Shown here one piece after another: positions 53,383 through 61,958 of a stretch of DNA of 64,000 bases. Made by a program: the position numbers and the translations under genes. Source of the stretch: Bog-756 sp963813525 (lineage in GTDB: Bacteria > Actinomycetota > Acidimicrobiia > Acidimicrobiales > RAAP-2); NCBI GenBank assembly GCA_963813525.1, contig CAWEZI010000005.1, positions 2,976,001 to 3,040,000 on the forward strand, read 5' to 3'. The notes under the pieces are model-generated. The model saw only the letters and a program-made list of their open reading frames with translations. It was not told where the DNA came from and searched no databases. Positions within the stretch are counted from its first letter, which is position 1. Every line of letters begins with the position of its first letter.

Positions 53383-56197
53383 GCGACCACCCGCAGGACT
53401 TCCTCGAGGGTGGTCTCACCCTCGATGGCCTTTCGCAGGCCGCTCTGGCGCAATGTGACCATTCCTTGAGCGACGGCAATTTTATGGATGTCTTCCACCG
53501 ATCCTCCTTCGATAATCGACCGTTCGATCTCTTCCGTCAGCGGAAGCAACTCCGCCAGGGCTTTCCGTCCCCGATAGCCGGTGTTGGCACACGCAGAGCA
53601 GCCCACCGATCTGTAGACCTTGGATATTCCGCCGACCTCTTCGACCTCCGCAGTCGACCATCCAGCGGCAGCGATGTCCGCCTCGGTGGGTTCGTACGCC
53701 TCTTTGCAGTGCACACACAAGCGGCGAGCCAACCTCTGGGCCAGTACACCGGACAAAGCCGAAGTGACTAGGAAGGGCTCGAGTCCCATCTCCACCAGTC
53801 GCATGGGGGTCGAGGCGGCACTATTGGTATGGAGCGTGGCCAGCACCATGTGGCCTGTAAGGGCGGCTTCGATAGCGATCACCGCCGTCTCCTTGTCGCG
53901 AATCTCGCCCACCAGGACGATGTCGGGGTCGGCTCGCAGTATGGACCTCAGCGCAGAGGCAAAGGTGAGGCCGGCCTTCACGTTCAGCTGAATCTGGTTG
54001 ACGCCCTTCAGCTGCAACTCGACGGGATCCTCTACGGTGATGATGTTCTTTTCCGGCGAATTGAGTGCTGTAAGAGTCGTGTACAGCGTGGTCGACTTGC
54101 CCGAACCGGTTGGTCCGGTCACCAAAATGGTTCCGTACGGCTTCGTGTACAGCCCCGAGTAGGTGGTGAGGAGATCCTCGTCGAATCCGAGGTCGGGGAA
54201 TCCAAGCACGACGCTCGACTTGTCGAGAACCCGCATGACGCACTTCTCACCGTGAATGGTTGGAAGCGTGGCGATCCGGAGGTCGATCCCTTTGCTCCCC
54301 ACGTTGAGGGAGATTCGTCCGTCCTGGGGGACGCGGTGTTCGGCAACATTCATGTCGGCCATGACCTTCAGGCGGGTAATGACGGCTGCCGAAATCGACC
54401 GAGGCGCAGTCGATACGTCATGGAGCACCCCGTCGATCCGATAACGAATGCGGAGCTCCGTCGCTGTCGGCTCAACGTGAATGTCGGACGCTCGCTCGTT
54501 CAGCGCTTGCAGGATGAGGAGGTTCACATAGCGGACGATCGGGGCCTCTTCGGTGACGGCCTGGATGTCATCGACGTCTGCGTGCGCCTCGGAGCCATCA
54601 AAACCCAGCGAGGCTTCCATGGCCATGTCAGCGGCGTCTCCGCCACTATTGAAGGCCCGACCGATGTAGGAACTGATCTGGCTACGGGTCGCTACTACGA
54701 CGATGAAGTTCCGACCCATGATGGTGCGCAGGTCGTCCATGGCGAAGACATCCGTAGGATTCGACGCTGCCACAACAGGCGTACCATCATCATTGGCGAT
54801 GACGATCACGTTGTGATGTCGCGCTGTCGTCTCGGGAATCGTTCCGGCCTCAGTAAAATCCACCCCAACTGTGTCGAGATCGACGAAGTCGAGTCCCATC
54901 TCCTCGGCCATGCCCCACATGAGGTCGGCCTCCGTGACGAGATCCTTTGCCGTCAGGATCCGGGCGATGGTCTGTCCGGTCCGGTAGTGCTCCTCGAGAA
55001 CAGCCTCCATGTCCTCAATCGAGACCCTCTCACCTTCAACCAGTGCCTTCGCCAGTGGCGGGAACAGGCTGGTGCTGGTCGGGACGTCGAGCCCGATGGC
55101 ATCAAATCGTTGCTCCTCGCCGTGTTCGACCTCATAGGTGGCCACGGCTTCGGCGACCAGATCGGCGGCTAGCGCAGCCGAGTCGGCGCTCGGCTGGTTT
55201 TGTTCTCCGTCTTCGACCGAACGGGCGAGGGCGGCCAGCGGATCGGGATCTGTCGTTCCACTAGCAGGGGGCGCTGTCCAATCGGTATCGTCCGCACCGG
55301 AGCCGAACTCCGGCAGCAGATTGGTGGCTGGCTCCAAGACCAATCCGGTCGCATCCGCAGCGGTCGGAAAGACGGTCAAGTCGACCTCTTCGGGGATGGT
55401 ATCGACGGCATCGGACGAGGCGGTCGCCGGTTGACTCCCATCGCTCCCCAGGGATCTTCGTGTCTGTGGGTTCACCGCGGAACTTCGACAAGTCGTCAAA
55501 TGGATCCTCGATCAGAGGATCTTCGAGTACCGGGTCCTCGACTTCTACCGTGACCATGTCGGCGTTCGTGACCTCGCTCAGCTCTGGATCGACGTCGTGC
55601 TTCGCATGCCCGCCGCCCTTGTGCTTGGATTCGGTGCGCCGGCGACGGCGTTTTCCCGTCGATCCCTCCTCGGCGGCCGGTCCTGGTGTCGAGGTGAGAA
55701 CTGTCGTCTTCGCCGGCATCGGGGAGAGCTTCATGACCAGGGCCGGACCACAACTCCGGTTCGACCGGGGCCCTTCTCATCCCGCTCGACACTCTCGACC
55801 TGTCGGCGGCTGGCCCGGCTCTGCTCCAGGTCGACCTCTGACGGGCGAGGAGGACTGTCGATTCCCCCAGCTCAGCACCGTTCGTCGGTCCGTCTTTGTC
55901 GGTGGGTCCGAACAGCTGATCGAGGTAGTCGCCAATCTGATCGGGCGACGCCACCACCGAAATGAAATCCCTGCCGATCGAATCGCGGACAGTTTCCTGA
56001 GCTGCCAGATCGTCGGGGTCGGCAGTGGCGATCACCGGGGTCCCGAACTTTCGTTTGATGGCCACCACGTGGTGCCGACGCGACAGCGAGGCGGGCAGAA
56101 TCTCGCCCGCGGCAGGATCGACCCCATAGGTGTCCAGATCGACGAATTCAAGATCGTGCTCGCTTGCCATCCATCGGACAGCATCGACGTCACTCAT
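53379..56197 (-). CDS. pilB: PilB assembly ATPase with two MshEN modules, several frame breaks in the N-terminal half
   Basis: PilB powers pilus extension. The C-terminal ~710 residues (53379-55499) are intact: an MshEN module (GQTIARILTAKDLVTEADL, LDFVDLDTVG, VVAASNPTDVFAMDDL), then GspE with RASDIHVEPTATELRIRYRI, Walker A GPTGSGKSTTLYTTL, DPDIVLVGEIRDKETA and the zinc Cys set CVHC and CSAC. Upstream another MshEN half (HDLEFVDLDTYGVDP, TPVIATADPDDLAAQETV) and a basic linker (GKRRRRRTESKHKGGG) occur in other frames. Breaks map near 55864-55868 (C run), 55740-55742 and 55451-55453. ATG 56197 is the best visible start, but coding may extend upstream. Confidence 0.85.
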
Positions 56198-56535
56198 ATG
56201 TCCACCATCGGCAGACTGGCGGCCGAGATTGAACCCGAATCCGATTTGATCGGGCCCGATCGCGAGCCCTGCCCCTCAGTTGTATGCACCCCATCCCTTT
56301 CTGCCTGCCCCAGGGGTATTTCTCAAGTTGGCGATTGGCACCGCCGACATGGTTACGGCGGAGTCAGGTCGTGTCTCAAACGAACGCTCAAACGTGCCAG
56401 CGGATGAGGCATCCCGAAGATCCTGACTCCGACCATACGGATGGAGGAGCCGCCATGCCCCTCTTGCTGCCCCTTTTCACTCTCAGCCGACAAGTAACCA
56501 CCGTGCGACCATGCCAACGCACTTGAATACATGAT
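56198..56535. other. gap between divergent pilB and pilD-like genes
   Basis: No clear gene in 338 bp. The part next to pilB keeps an open frame (IGFGFNLGRQSADGGHMSD) that could be the decayed beginning of the first MshEN module. The rest is lower-GC and must contain the promoters of both genes; I see no convincing -35/-10 pair. Confidence 0.4.
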
Positions 56536-57227
56536 ATGGGTTCTGAGCACTTTTCGCTATTGGCAATCACAATTCCGATCGTGGTGATCATTCCGATAGC
56601 TGCCGTTATCGGAACCTTGGTCGGATCCTTTCTAAACGTGGTCATCTATCGGGCCCCTCTGGGTCTTTCGGTATCGGCCCCGAGGTCCTTCTGTCCCACC
56701 TGCCAACGCACGTTGACGTGGTGGGAAAACATTCCGGTCGCCTCGTGGATCGCATTGCGAGGACATTGCCGAACCTGTCACACCCGCATCTCCCTGCGCT
56801 ATCCCGCTGTCGAAATGGCCACCGGGATCGTATTTGCCCTGGTCACATGGGGTTGGCACGGCACTGCGATTGCTGCTGGGTACTGCTGTCTGGCCGCGGC
56901 CACGATCGCCGTGGCTCTGATCGAGTACGGGGGAGGCGAGCCCCACTAGCCATCGCCGCCATCGGGACGACAGCCGGACTACTCATCATCGTCGGCGGAG
57001 CTGGGTGGGAAGACAGGTGGTCGGTGGTTGTTGGGTCGCTGATTGGTACGGCCCTCGCCATGAGCTTCTTCGGCATTTTGCGGCTTACCGATCCCGCTTG
57101 CGCCGATCCGAGAGGTCGTGGTCGGTCGGCTCTTTTGCTGGCGGGCTGCTGGGTGGGTGGTCTAGGGATCGGTCCGGCGGTAGTCGGGGCATCGTCTGGG
57201 TCGTCAGTTACTTCGCCTGCATGCTGA
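56536..57227 (+). pseudogene. prepilin-peptidase-like protein with two frame breaks and no catalytic Asp pair
   Basis: The start resembles PilD: IGTLVGSFLNVVIYRAPLGLSV, the zinc tetracysteine CPTC...CRTC and the RYPAVEMATGIVFALV helix. The usual active-site Asp-containing segments (LIDLD...P and GxGD) cannot be found: the corresponding places read VALIEYGGGEP and DPRGRGRSALLLAG. Frame changes fit a missing C at 56941-56944 and a missing G at 57186-57189, so about 220 residues are recovered over three frames. The 3' end is uncertain. It is probably inactive or a paralogue with another role. Confidence 0.6.
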
Positions 57228-57448
57228 TTTTTTGGGGACACGACGAGCGGCTGATGCCCACGGACCCCGAGTGTCGGACGTCAATCCCATCCTGTCGTCG
57301 CAACTCCTCTCATCACGGCGCTCGCTTTGGCTATGGCATTGTCCCTAGTCGTGCGCGCGGTGTGACTCTACGATGGTGGTGTGGGAATCGTTGGTGCCTC
57401 AGATCACTCACCGAGTCGGTCACTGCCGACACGGATGGAGCGAACGGG

Positions 57449-58627
57449 GTGACGACTCGTCGGGTGGTCGTCGTCGATGACCACGAGCTACTTCGGGCGG
57501 GTACTCGTCGCATACTCGATGACTCGGTCGGATTCTCGGTTGTAGGCGAAGCGGGCGACAGCGACGCTGCACTCCGGGTGATCGCCGAAGATAATCCCGA
57601 CGTTGTACTCGTCGATATCAGGCTTCCCACGGCCAACGGTATCGATCTGGCTCGGCAGATCGTCGTAGATCACCCCGATGTGACGGTCTTGATTCTGAGC
57701 GCCTACGACGACGAAAACTACGTCCGCGCCGCGATGGCGGCAGGGGTGTCGGGCTATCTACTCAAGACAATGCCCAGCGACGAACTCATTCGTTCGATTG
57801 TGGCGGCATGTGAAGGTACGGGACTTGCTACACCTCGTCCCACCGGCTCGGGCGAAAAGGCGGGGAAGCCGCATCCGAGCCGCTCTGGGCCCCCATTGAC
57901 GACGCGGGAGCAGGAGGTTGTTCGGCTGGTCGCCCGAGGCATGACCAACAAGGCCATCGCACGTCAACTGGGTATCAGTCCCCGCACGGTCGAGGGCCAC
58001 CTCAATCATGTCTTCGAGAAGCTCGAAACGTCCTCCCGGACCGAGCTTGTCCACTACGCGTTGGCAAACAGTCTCTTCGGCAGAGAGTCCGCCCCGCACG
58101 AGACTCCGTCGCATGATCGAGCCAGTGATCAGCGACGGTGCACGCTGACACGGCCAGACACAGGCAGCACCGACACGTCTTTAGAGCCACGATCCTCGGG
58201 GGTCGGCGAATTTGTCCAGCCTCTCCCGGCCGAACGGGCAGCGATGCACGGCTCAGCCAAAGATACGCCGTGGGCAAACTCCCGCTTCTGGCTTCTACAG
58301 GTCATCATTCTGGCGCTGGCCATGTTCCGATTGGCAGCCACGGTCGCGTTCCATCTCGACACCGCTTCAGTGGCACTGGAGTTTTCGACCTTGGCGATCT
58401 TCTTGGTTCCGGTGCTCTATGCCGCATTGAACTACGGACTGGCGGGTGCCATGTTTACGGCAAGCTGGGTCACGCTGCTCGCCATTCCACGATTGGTGGG
58501 CGCAATCGACGATCACAGTGGCGTCGGGGCGTGGGCCGAGGTCGGCCAAATCGTTCTGCTGATCGCTCTTGCCTTTCTGGTGGGACAGCGGGTTACCGCG
58601 GAACGCGACCGCGCGACGATCGGCTGA
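57449..58627 (+). CDS. NarL/FixJ response regulator, open frame running into a histidine kinase N-terminus
   Basis: Residues 5-125 form a receiver domain: VVVVDDHELLRAG with Asp10/Asp11, phosphoacceptor Asp56 in VLVDIRLP, Lys106 in GYLLKTMP. Residues ~150-212 are a LuxR-type helix-turn-helix (LTTREQEVVRLVARGMTNKAIARQLG, SPRTVEGHLNHVFEKL). GTG 57449 follows GGAG. No stop follows the DNA-binding domain; the same frame enters the membrane segment of the kinase (ATG 58244) and ends at 58627. A true fusion would be unusual. A lost stop from one of the many local indels is likelier. Confidence 0.83.
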   Translation: MTTRRVVVVDDHELLRAGTRRILDDSVGFSVVGEAGDSDAALRVIAEDNPDVVLVDIRLPTANGIDLARQIVVDHPDVTVLILSAYDDENYVRAAMAAGVSGYLLKTMPSDELIRSIVAACEGTGLATPRPTGSGEKAGKPHPSRSGPPLTTREQEVVRLVARGMTNKAIARQLGISPRTVEGHLNHVFEKLETSSRTELVHYALANSLFGRESAPHETPSHDRASDQRRCTLTRPDTGSTDTSLEPRSSGVGEFVQPLPAERAAMHGSAKDTPWANSRFWLLQVIILALAMFRLAATVAFHLDTASVALEFSTLAIFLVPVLYAALNYGLAGAMFTASWVTLLAIPRLVGAIDDHSGVGAWAEVGQIVLLIALAFLVGQRVTAERDRATIG

Positions 58628-59733
58628 AGCGGCCCAACGCGCTCACCTCAGTGCGGAAGTGCTGTACCGAAATCTGTTCGATTCGAACCAGGCACCCATA
58701 TTGATCGTGGATGGGACCGGCCATGTGATAGAGGCGAACGCCTCGGCACAGCGCACCTTCAGGAGAGCGGCCACTCGAGCGGCCAGACCCTTCGATCCCA
58801 TTGGATCCCCCCGTTCGCCTGGTGGACATGATCGGCGCCACCGCCGCTGGCAGGTCCTTTCGCAGCTGATCTCCGAGCAGCTCCAAGGCACCTCAGGGGA
58901 CGAGCGCGCAGTCACGGACGGCTGAGCCTACGACGGTGAGCCGAGAGGTCGACGGAAAGCTCGTCGTTTTCCGACCCACAGCCACCGTTCTCAGCCAGCC
59001 GGACAGCGAAGCACGTATGCAGGTCGTCTTCGAGGACGTAACGGCAGAGACACGCCGTCGCGACCTCATGGAGGCTTACGCGGCTCGGGTCGTTCTCGGT
59101 CAGGAGGAGGAGCGACGACACATCGCTCAGGAGCTCCATGACGGACCGGTTCAGACGCTGATCCACCTGTGCCGGCAAATCGATGAAATCGTCGCCAGCG
59201 ACAACGCCGGCCCTCACGGATCATCTGCCTTTGGCGACCTGCGCTTCATCGTCGAGGAAACGGTCGCTGAGCTTCGTTCCATCGCCAAAGGCCTGCGTCC
59301 TTCGGTGCTCGACGATCTCGGCCTGGTGGCGTCAATCAACCAGATCGTCTCCGAAGCCAGCGAACGTCATTGTTTTGAGGCTTCCTTCGGGGTGACGGGA
59401 GCCGAGCGGCGACTGCCGGCTGCCATCGAATTGGCGCTCTTCCGGATCGCACAAGAAGCACTATCCAATATTGAGCGCCATGCGTCCGCCGATCGTGTTG
59501 CCGTTGGCTTGAGCTTTGACGGCGACAGTGGCGTCCGCCTGCTGGTGACCGATGACGGCATCGGCTTCGACGCCCGAGACAGTCACGATGCAGCCGACAA
59601 GGGATCTCTCGGACTCAGGGGCATGACGGAGCGAGCTCGACTCATCGGGTCCGACCTCACCTTCCACTCAGATCCGGGCACGGGAACCACGGTGGACGTG
59701 TGGGTTCCATCAACGATTATCAATCAGGATTGA
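58244..59733 (+). pseudogene. NarL-type sensor histidine kinase, four frame breaks
   Basis: Partner kinase of the response regulator: about four membrane helices (WLLQVIILALAMFRLAATVAF, FLVPVLYAALNYGLAGAMF), a PAS-like part (LFDSNQAPILIVDGTGHVIEAN), then an intact C-terminal half (58936-59733) with HisKA_3 motif IAQELHDGPVQTLIHL and HATPase motifs EEALSNIERHA, VTDDGIGFD, GSLGLRGMTERA. The frame changes near 58618, 58760, 58858 and 58920. The full protein would be about 495 residues. As read, only the catalytic half is continuous. Confidence 0.78.
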
Positions 59734-59844
59734 ACATATTTCCAGGATATTCAGTGTCTTAATGACCGACTTTTCGACGAATTTCGCTTGGGACCGCCCC
59801 ACAGGGCGAAGGCAACTGTCACTCAACCGAAATGTAAAAGCGGT

Positions 59845-59871
59845 TTGACTCTCATCAATTCATGGGATACT
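59845..59871 (+). promoter_or_regulatory. promoter of the small orphan gene at 59878
   Basis: TTGACT (59845-59850) and GATACT (59866-59871) are 15 bp apart; GACTCC then leads into GTG 59878, suggesting a leaderless transcript. Confidence 0.5.
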
Positions 59872-59877
59872 GACTCC

Positions 59878-60174
59878 GTGGATCAGATCGTCATTGAGTC
59901 GTGCCACAGCACATGGATCATCGACCTGGACAATTCTCGGTTCAGACGCTTGGTGAAGGACAGTGAACACCGGACGACGCCGACATCGACCGAGTGGCAG
60001 CCCTGCTACGGAGTCGAAATCGATCCTCTGTCCGAATCATTTGTGGTCTTGCTCAATCCTGAAGGGACCCGCTTGCTCCGTAGCTGGCGTCATGTCGAGC
60101 ATTGCTCCCAGTGCGGTGGCGAGGCGACGTCGGAGCTTTCGCTGAGGGACCTCCGGTCAGCAGTTCGAAGCTGA
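59878..60174 (+). CDS. small protein of unknown function
   Basis: A 98-residue hydrophilic protein, unrecognised. It begins VDQIVIESCHSTWIIDLDNSRFRRLVKD and ends with a Cys pair HCSQCGGEA. The pattern WIIDLDNSRFRRL...SFVVLLNPEGTRLLRSWRH suggests a small beta-sheet domain. The frame is open from 59788, but the promoter arrangement favours GTG 59878. Its stop is followed by a short echo (TTCGAAGCTGACG, TTCGGCTGACG). It stands alone between the kinase and a fragmented gene. Confidence 0.55.
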   Translation: MDQIVIESCHSTWIIDLDNSRFRRLVKDSEHRTTPTSTEWQPCYGVEIDPLSESFVVLLNPEGTRLLRSWRHVEHCSQCGGEATSELSLRDLRSAVRS

Positions 60175-60246
60175 CGTTCGGCTGACGCGGCTCCTTCGGG
60201 AGCCTTGACTTCGTCGGCCCCGCTCGCCGGTTCGCTCGATCCCCCG

Positions 60247-60252
60247 TAGACT
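60247..60252 (+). promoter_or_regulatory. -10 box before the fragmented gene at 60259
   Basis: TAGACT, TCTTCT, then GTG at 60259: same TANNNT-N6-GTG pattern as at intact genes. Confidence 0.45.
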
Positions 60253-60258
60253 TCTTCT

Positions 60259-60761
60259 GTGAGCGACGGTCTCGGATGGCACCTTTCCTCGGAGGGAGAT
60301 TACGCGGGGGAAATCTTCATGCGACACCTCTCGTTGGCAGACTTCGGATAATCGAGTGATCGAAGACCTCGACCTGGCGGAGAAGTCGACGGGCAGAGTG
60401 ATGGGCGACTCAACGGCGCTGGCTTAGGTGAAGACCCACCGATGGTGGAACCGGCTCCTCGATCCGAGCGCCCGGATCCACCGAGTTCTTCTCGGCGGGC
60501 CTCTCCTCCCGAAACCGGCACAGACTTTGCCGCCGCTGCCGCCATGGCGCAGGACATCCTTTCGATGGAAGTCACCGACGAGGACGCACCAGCCCGCCCG
60601 AGACCGGAGACCTGTCACCTTCGACGGACACGGATGGTGCCCTCAGCGAGGATGGCCAACGGTTCGATTCGGTGAACCCGCCTCCTCCCCCAAATGCTCC
60701 ACTCTCTCCAGATTTCTTTACCGCGTCACGACCACGAAAGCGGTTCAGGCGAACCCGCTGA
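60259..60761 (+). pseudogene. fragmented hydrophilic-protein gene (several frames)
   Basis: Successive short frames join into a plausible low-complexity protein: GLGWHLSSEGDYAGEIFMRH; then VIEDLDLAEKSTGRVMGDST; then PAPRSERPDPPSSSRRAS with TDFAAAAAMAQDILSMEVTD; then LSPSTDTDGALSEDGQRFD, NPPPPPNAPLSPDFFTAS and RKRFRRTR before a TGA at 60759-60761. At least three frame changes are needed. No family is recognised. It may be a decayed gene, a sequencing-damaged gene, or chance coding-like sequence. Confidence 0.35.
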
Positions 60762-60791
60762 ACTTCTCGTCCCATGGCTCCCGCTCCGACT

Positions 60792-61286
60792 TCACATCGG
60801 TCGGTGCAATGAGTCCCTTTTCCAGACGCCGGAAGTTCCACCCGACTTCTCCCACAGCATGAGCTCACCGATGCTCATGGTTCTGTCGGTCGTCTTGCAC
60901 ATGTCATAGACGGTCAGAGCGGCGATGGCGCATGCGGTCATCGCTTCCATCTCGACACCCGTGCGATCGACCGCCTCGACTTTGGCCTCCACCTCGACGT
61001 AGTCATCGCCGATGGTGAAATCCACGTGCACGGCCCCCACTAGGAGCGGATGGCACATCGGGACCAGGTCTGCCGTCCGCTTGGCGGCCTGGATTCCTGC
61101 AACACGTGCTGCCGCCAAGACGTCGCCCTTGGTGATGGCGTTGTTCGCCACCTTCGCCGTGGTTTCAGGCCTCATCACCACCTTGCAGCGGGCCAGGGCG
61201 CGGCGGTGGGTGGCTTCCTTGGGCGAAACATCCACCATGCGGGTACCGCTGAACGGATCGAGGTGGCTCAGACTCCGGTCTGTCAT
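60792..61286 (-). CDS. moaC: cyclic pyranopterin monophosphate synthase
   Basis: MoaC makes cPMP, the first stable molybdenum-cofactor intermediate, from the product of MoaA. The 164-residue protein has MVDVSPKEATHRRALA, ITKGDVLAAARVAGIQAAK, DLVPMCHPL, the catalytic Lys/Asp region VEAVDRTGVEMEAMTA and YDMCKTTDRTMSI. ATG 61286 is chosen by family length; the frame is open to 61502. A TACACT on the minus strand near 61318 may be its -10 box. No other moa genes are nearby. Confidence 0.94.
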   Translation of the reverse strand: MTDRSLSHLDPFSGTRMVDVSPKEATHRRALARCKVVMRPETTAKVANNAITKGDVLAAARVAGIQAAKRTADLVPMCHPLLVGAVHVDFTIGDDYVEVEAKVEAVDRTGVEMEAMTACAIAALTVYDMCKTTDRTMSIGELMLWEKSGGTSGVWKRDSLHRPM

Positions 61287-61408
61287 CAGGCTGTCCCGTC
61301 CCTCACGGACCACAGTGTACGGGATGTCGGTCCCGAAGGACGGGATTGGCACTCTCTTGACTAGACTGCCAATCTGACACCGCAAATGGACCGGGAGGAA
61401 CAACCCAC

Positions 61409-61810
61409 TTGCCCACGTATGAGTACCACTGCGACGAATGCAGCAAAAATTTCGATGTCGTGCAGTCGTTTCACGACGACCCTTTGACCACCTGCCCGAC
61501 ATGCGGTGCCCCGGTCAAGAAGATCTTCGGAAATGTCGGGATCGTCTTCAAGGGAAGCGGCTTCTACAAGACAGATAGTCGCGGCGGAAGTGGCAAGAAA
61601 TCGGAGACAGGTGACGCCGGGTCGGATGATTCGAGCTCGAAGGGCTCCGAATCCAGCGACAACGGCTCTCCCTCGAGCCCAACCAAGGAACCGACCACCT
61701 CAGAGCCAAGCACATCGAATGGCTCTGGAACGTCCTCGGGACCTGACAATAAGAAGGCCACGCCGGCACCAGCCCGCACTCCGGCACCGGCGAAGCCATC
61801 CACCGACTGA
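61409..61810 (+). CDS. FmdB/CxxC-family zinc-ribbon protein
   Basis: The 133-residue protein starts PTYEYHCDECSKNFDVVQSF and continues CPTCGAPVKKIFGNVGIVFKGSGFYKTD, the FmdB-type zinc ribbon of about 55 residues with two CXXC pairs. The rest is a Ser/Gly/Pro-rich, disordered tail. The start is TTG 61409, 10 bases after GGGAGG; no ATG or GTG fits better. Members are regulators in some methylotrophs, but the role is unknown for most. It is divergent from moaC. Confidence 0.88.
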   Translation: MPTYEYHCDECSKNFDVVQSFHDDPLTTCPTCGAPVKKIFGNVGIVFKGSGFYKTDSRGGSGKKSETGDAGSDDSSSKGSESSDNGSPSSPTKEPTTSEPSTSNGSGTSSGPDNKKATPAPARTPAPAKPSTD

Positions 61811-61946
61811 GCCGCAATTTACGGGCCTGGTGAGCACCAGCCTGGCCGTCGTCCTGAGCACGGGCAGACAACGAAAAGATCTTCACGCGTTCAGAGGGGC
61901 GTGAGAATCTGTAAACAAAGCCTCGCCAAAACGCGCACCCTGCCCT

Positions 61947-61952
61947 TACAAT
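61947..61952 (+). promoter_or_regulatory. -10 box of leaderless second pilT
   Basis: TACAAT, then GGTCCC, then GTG 61959. No Shine-Dalgarno sequence is present. Confidence 0.6.
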
Positions 61953-61958
61953 GGTCCC

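Noticed and set aside
56198..56535. Additional small gene between pilB and the pilD-like gene
   Set aside because: Only short unlinked frames are present; none has a start, ribosome binding site and family similarity together.
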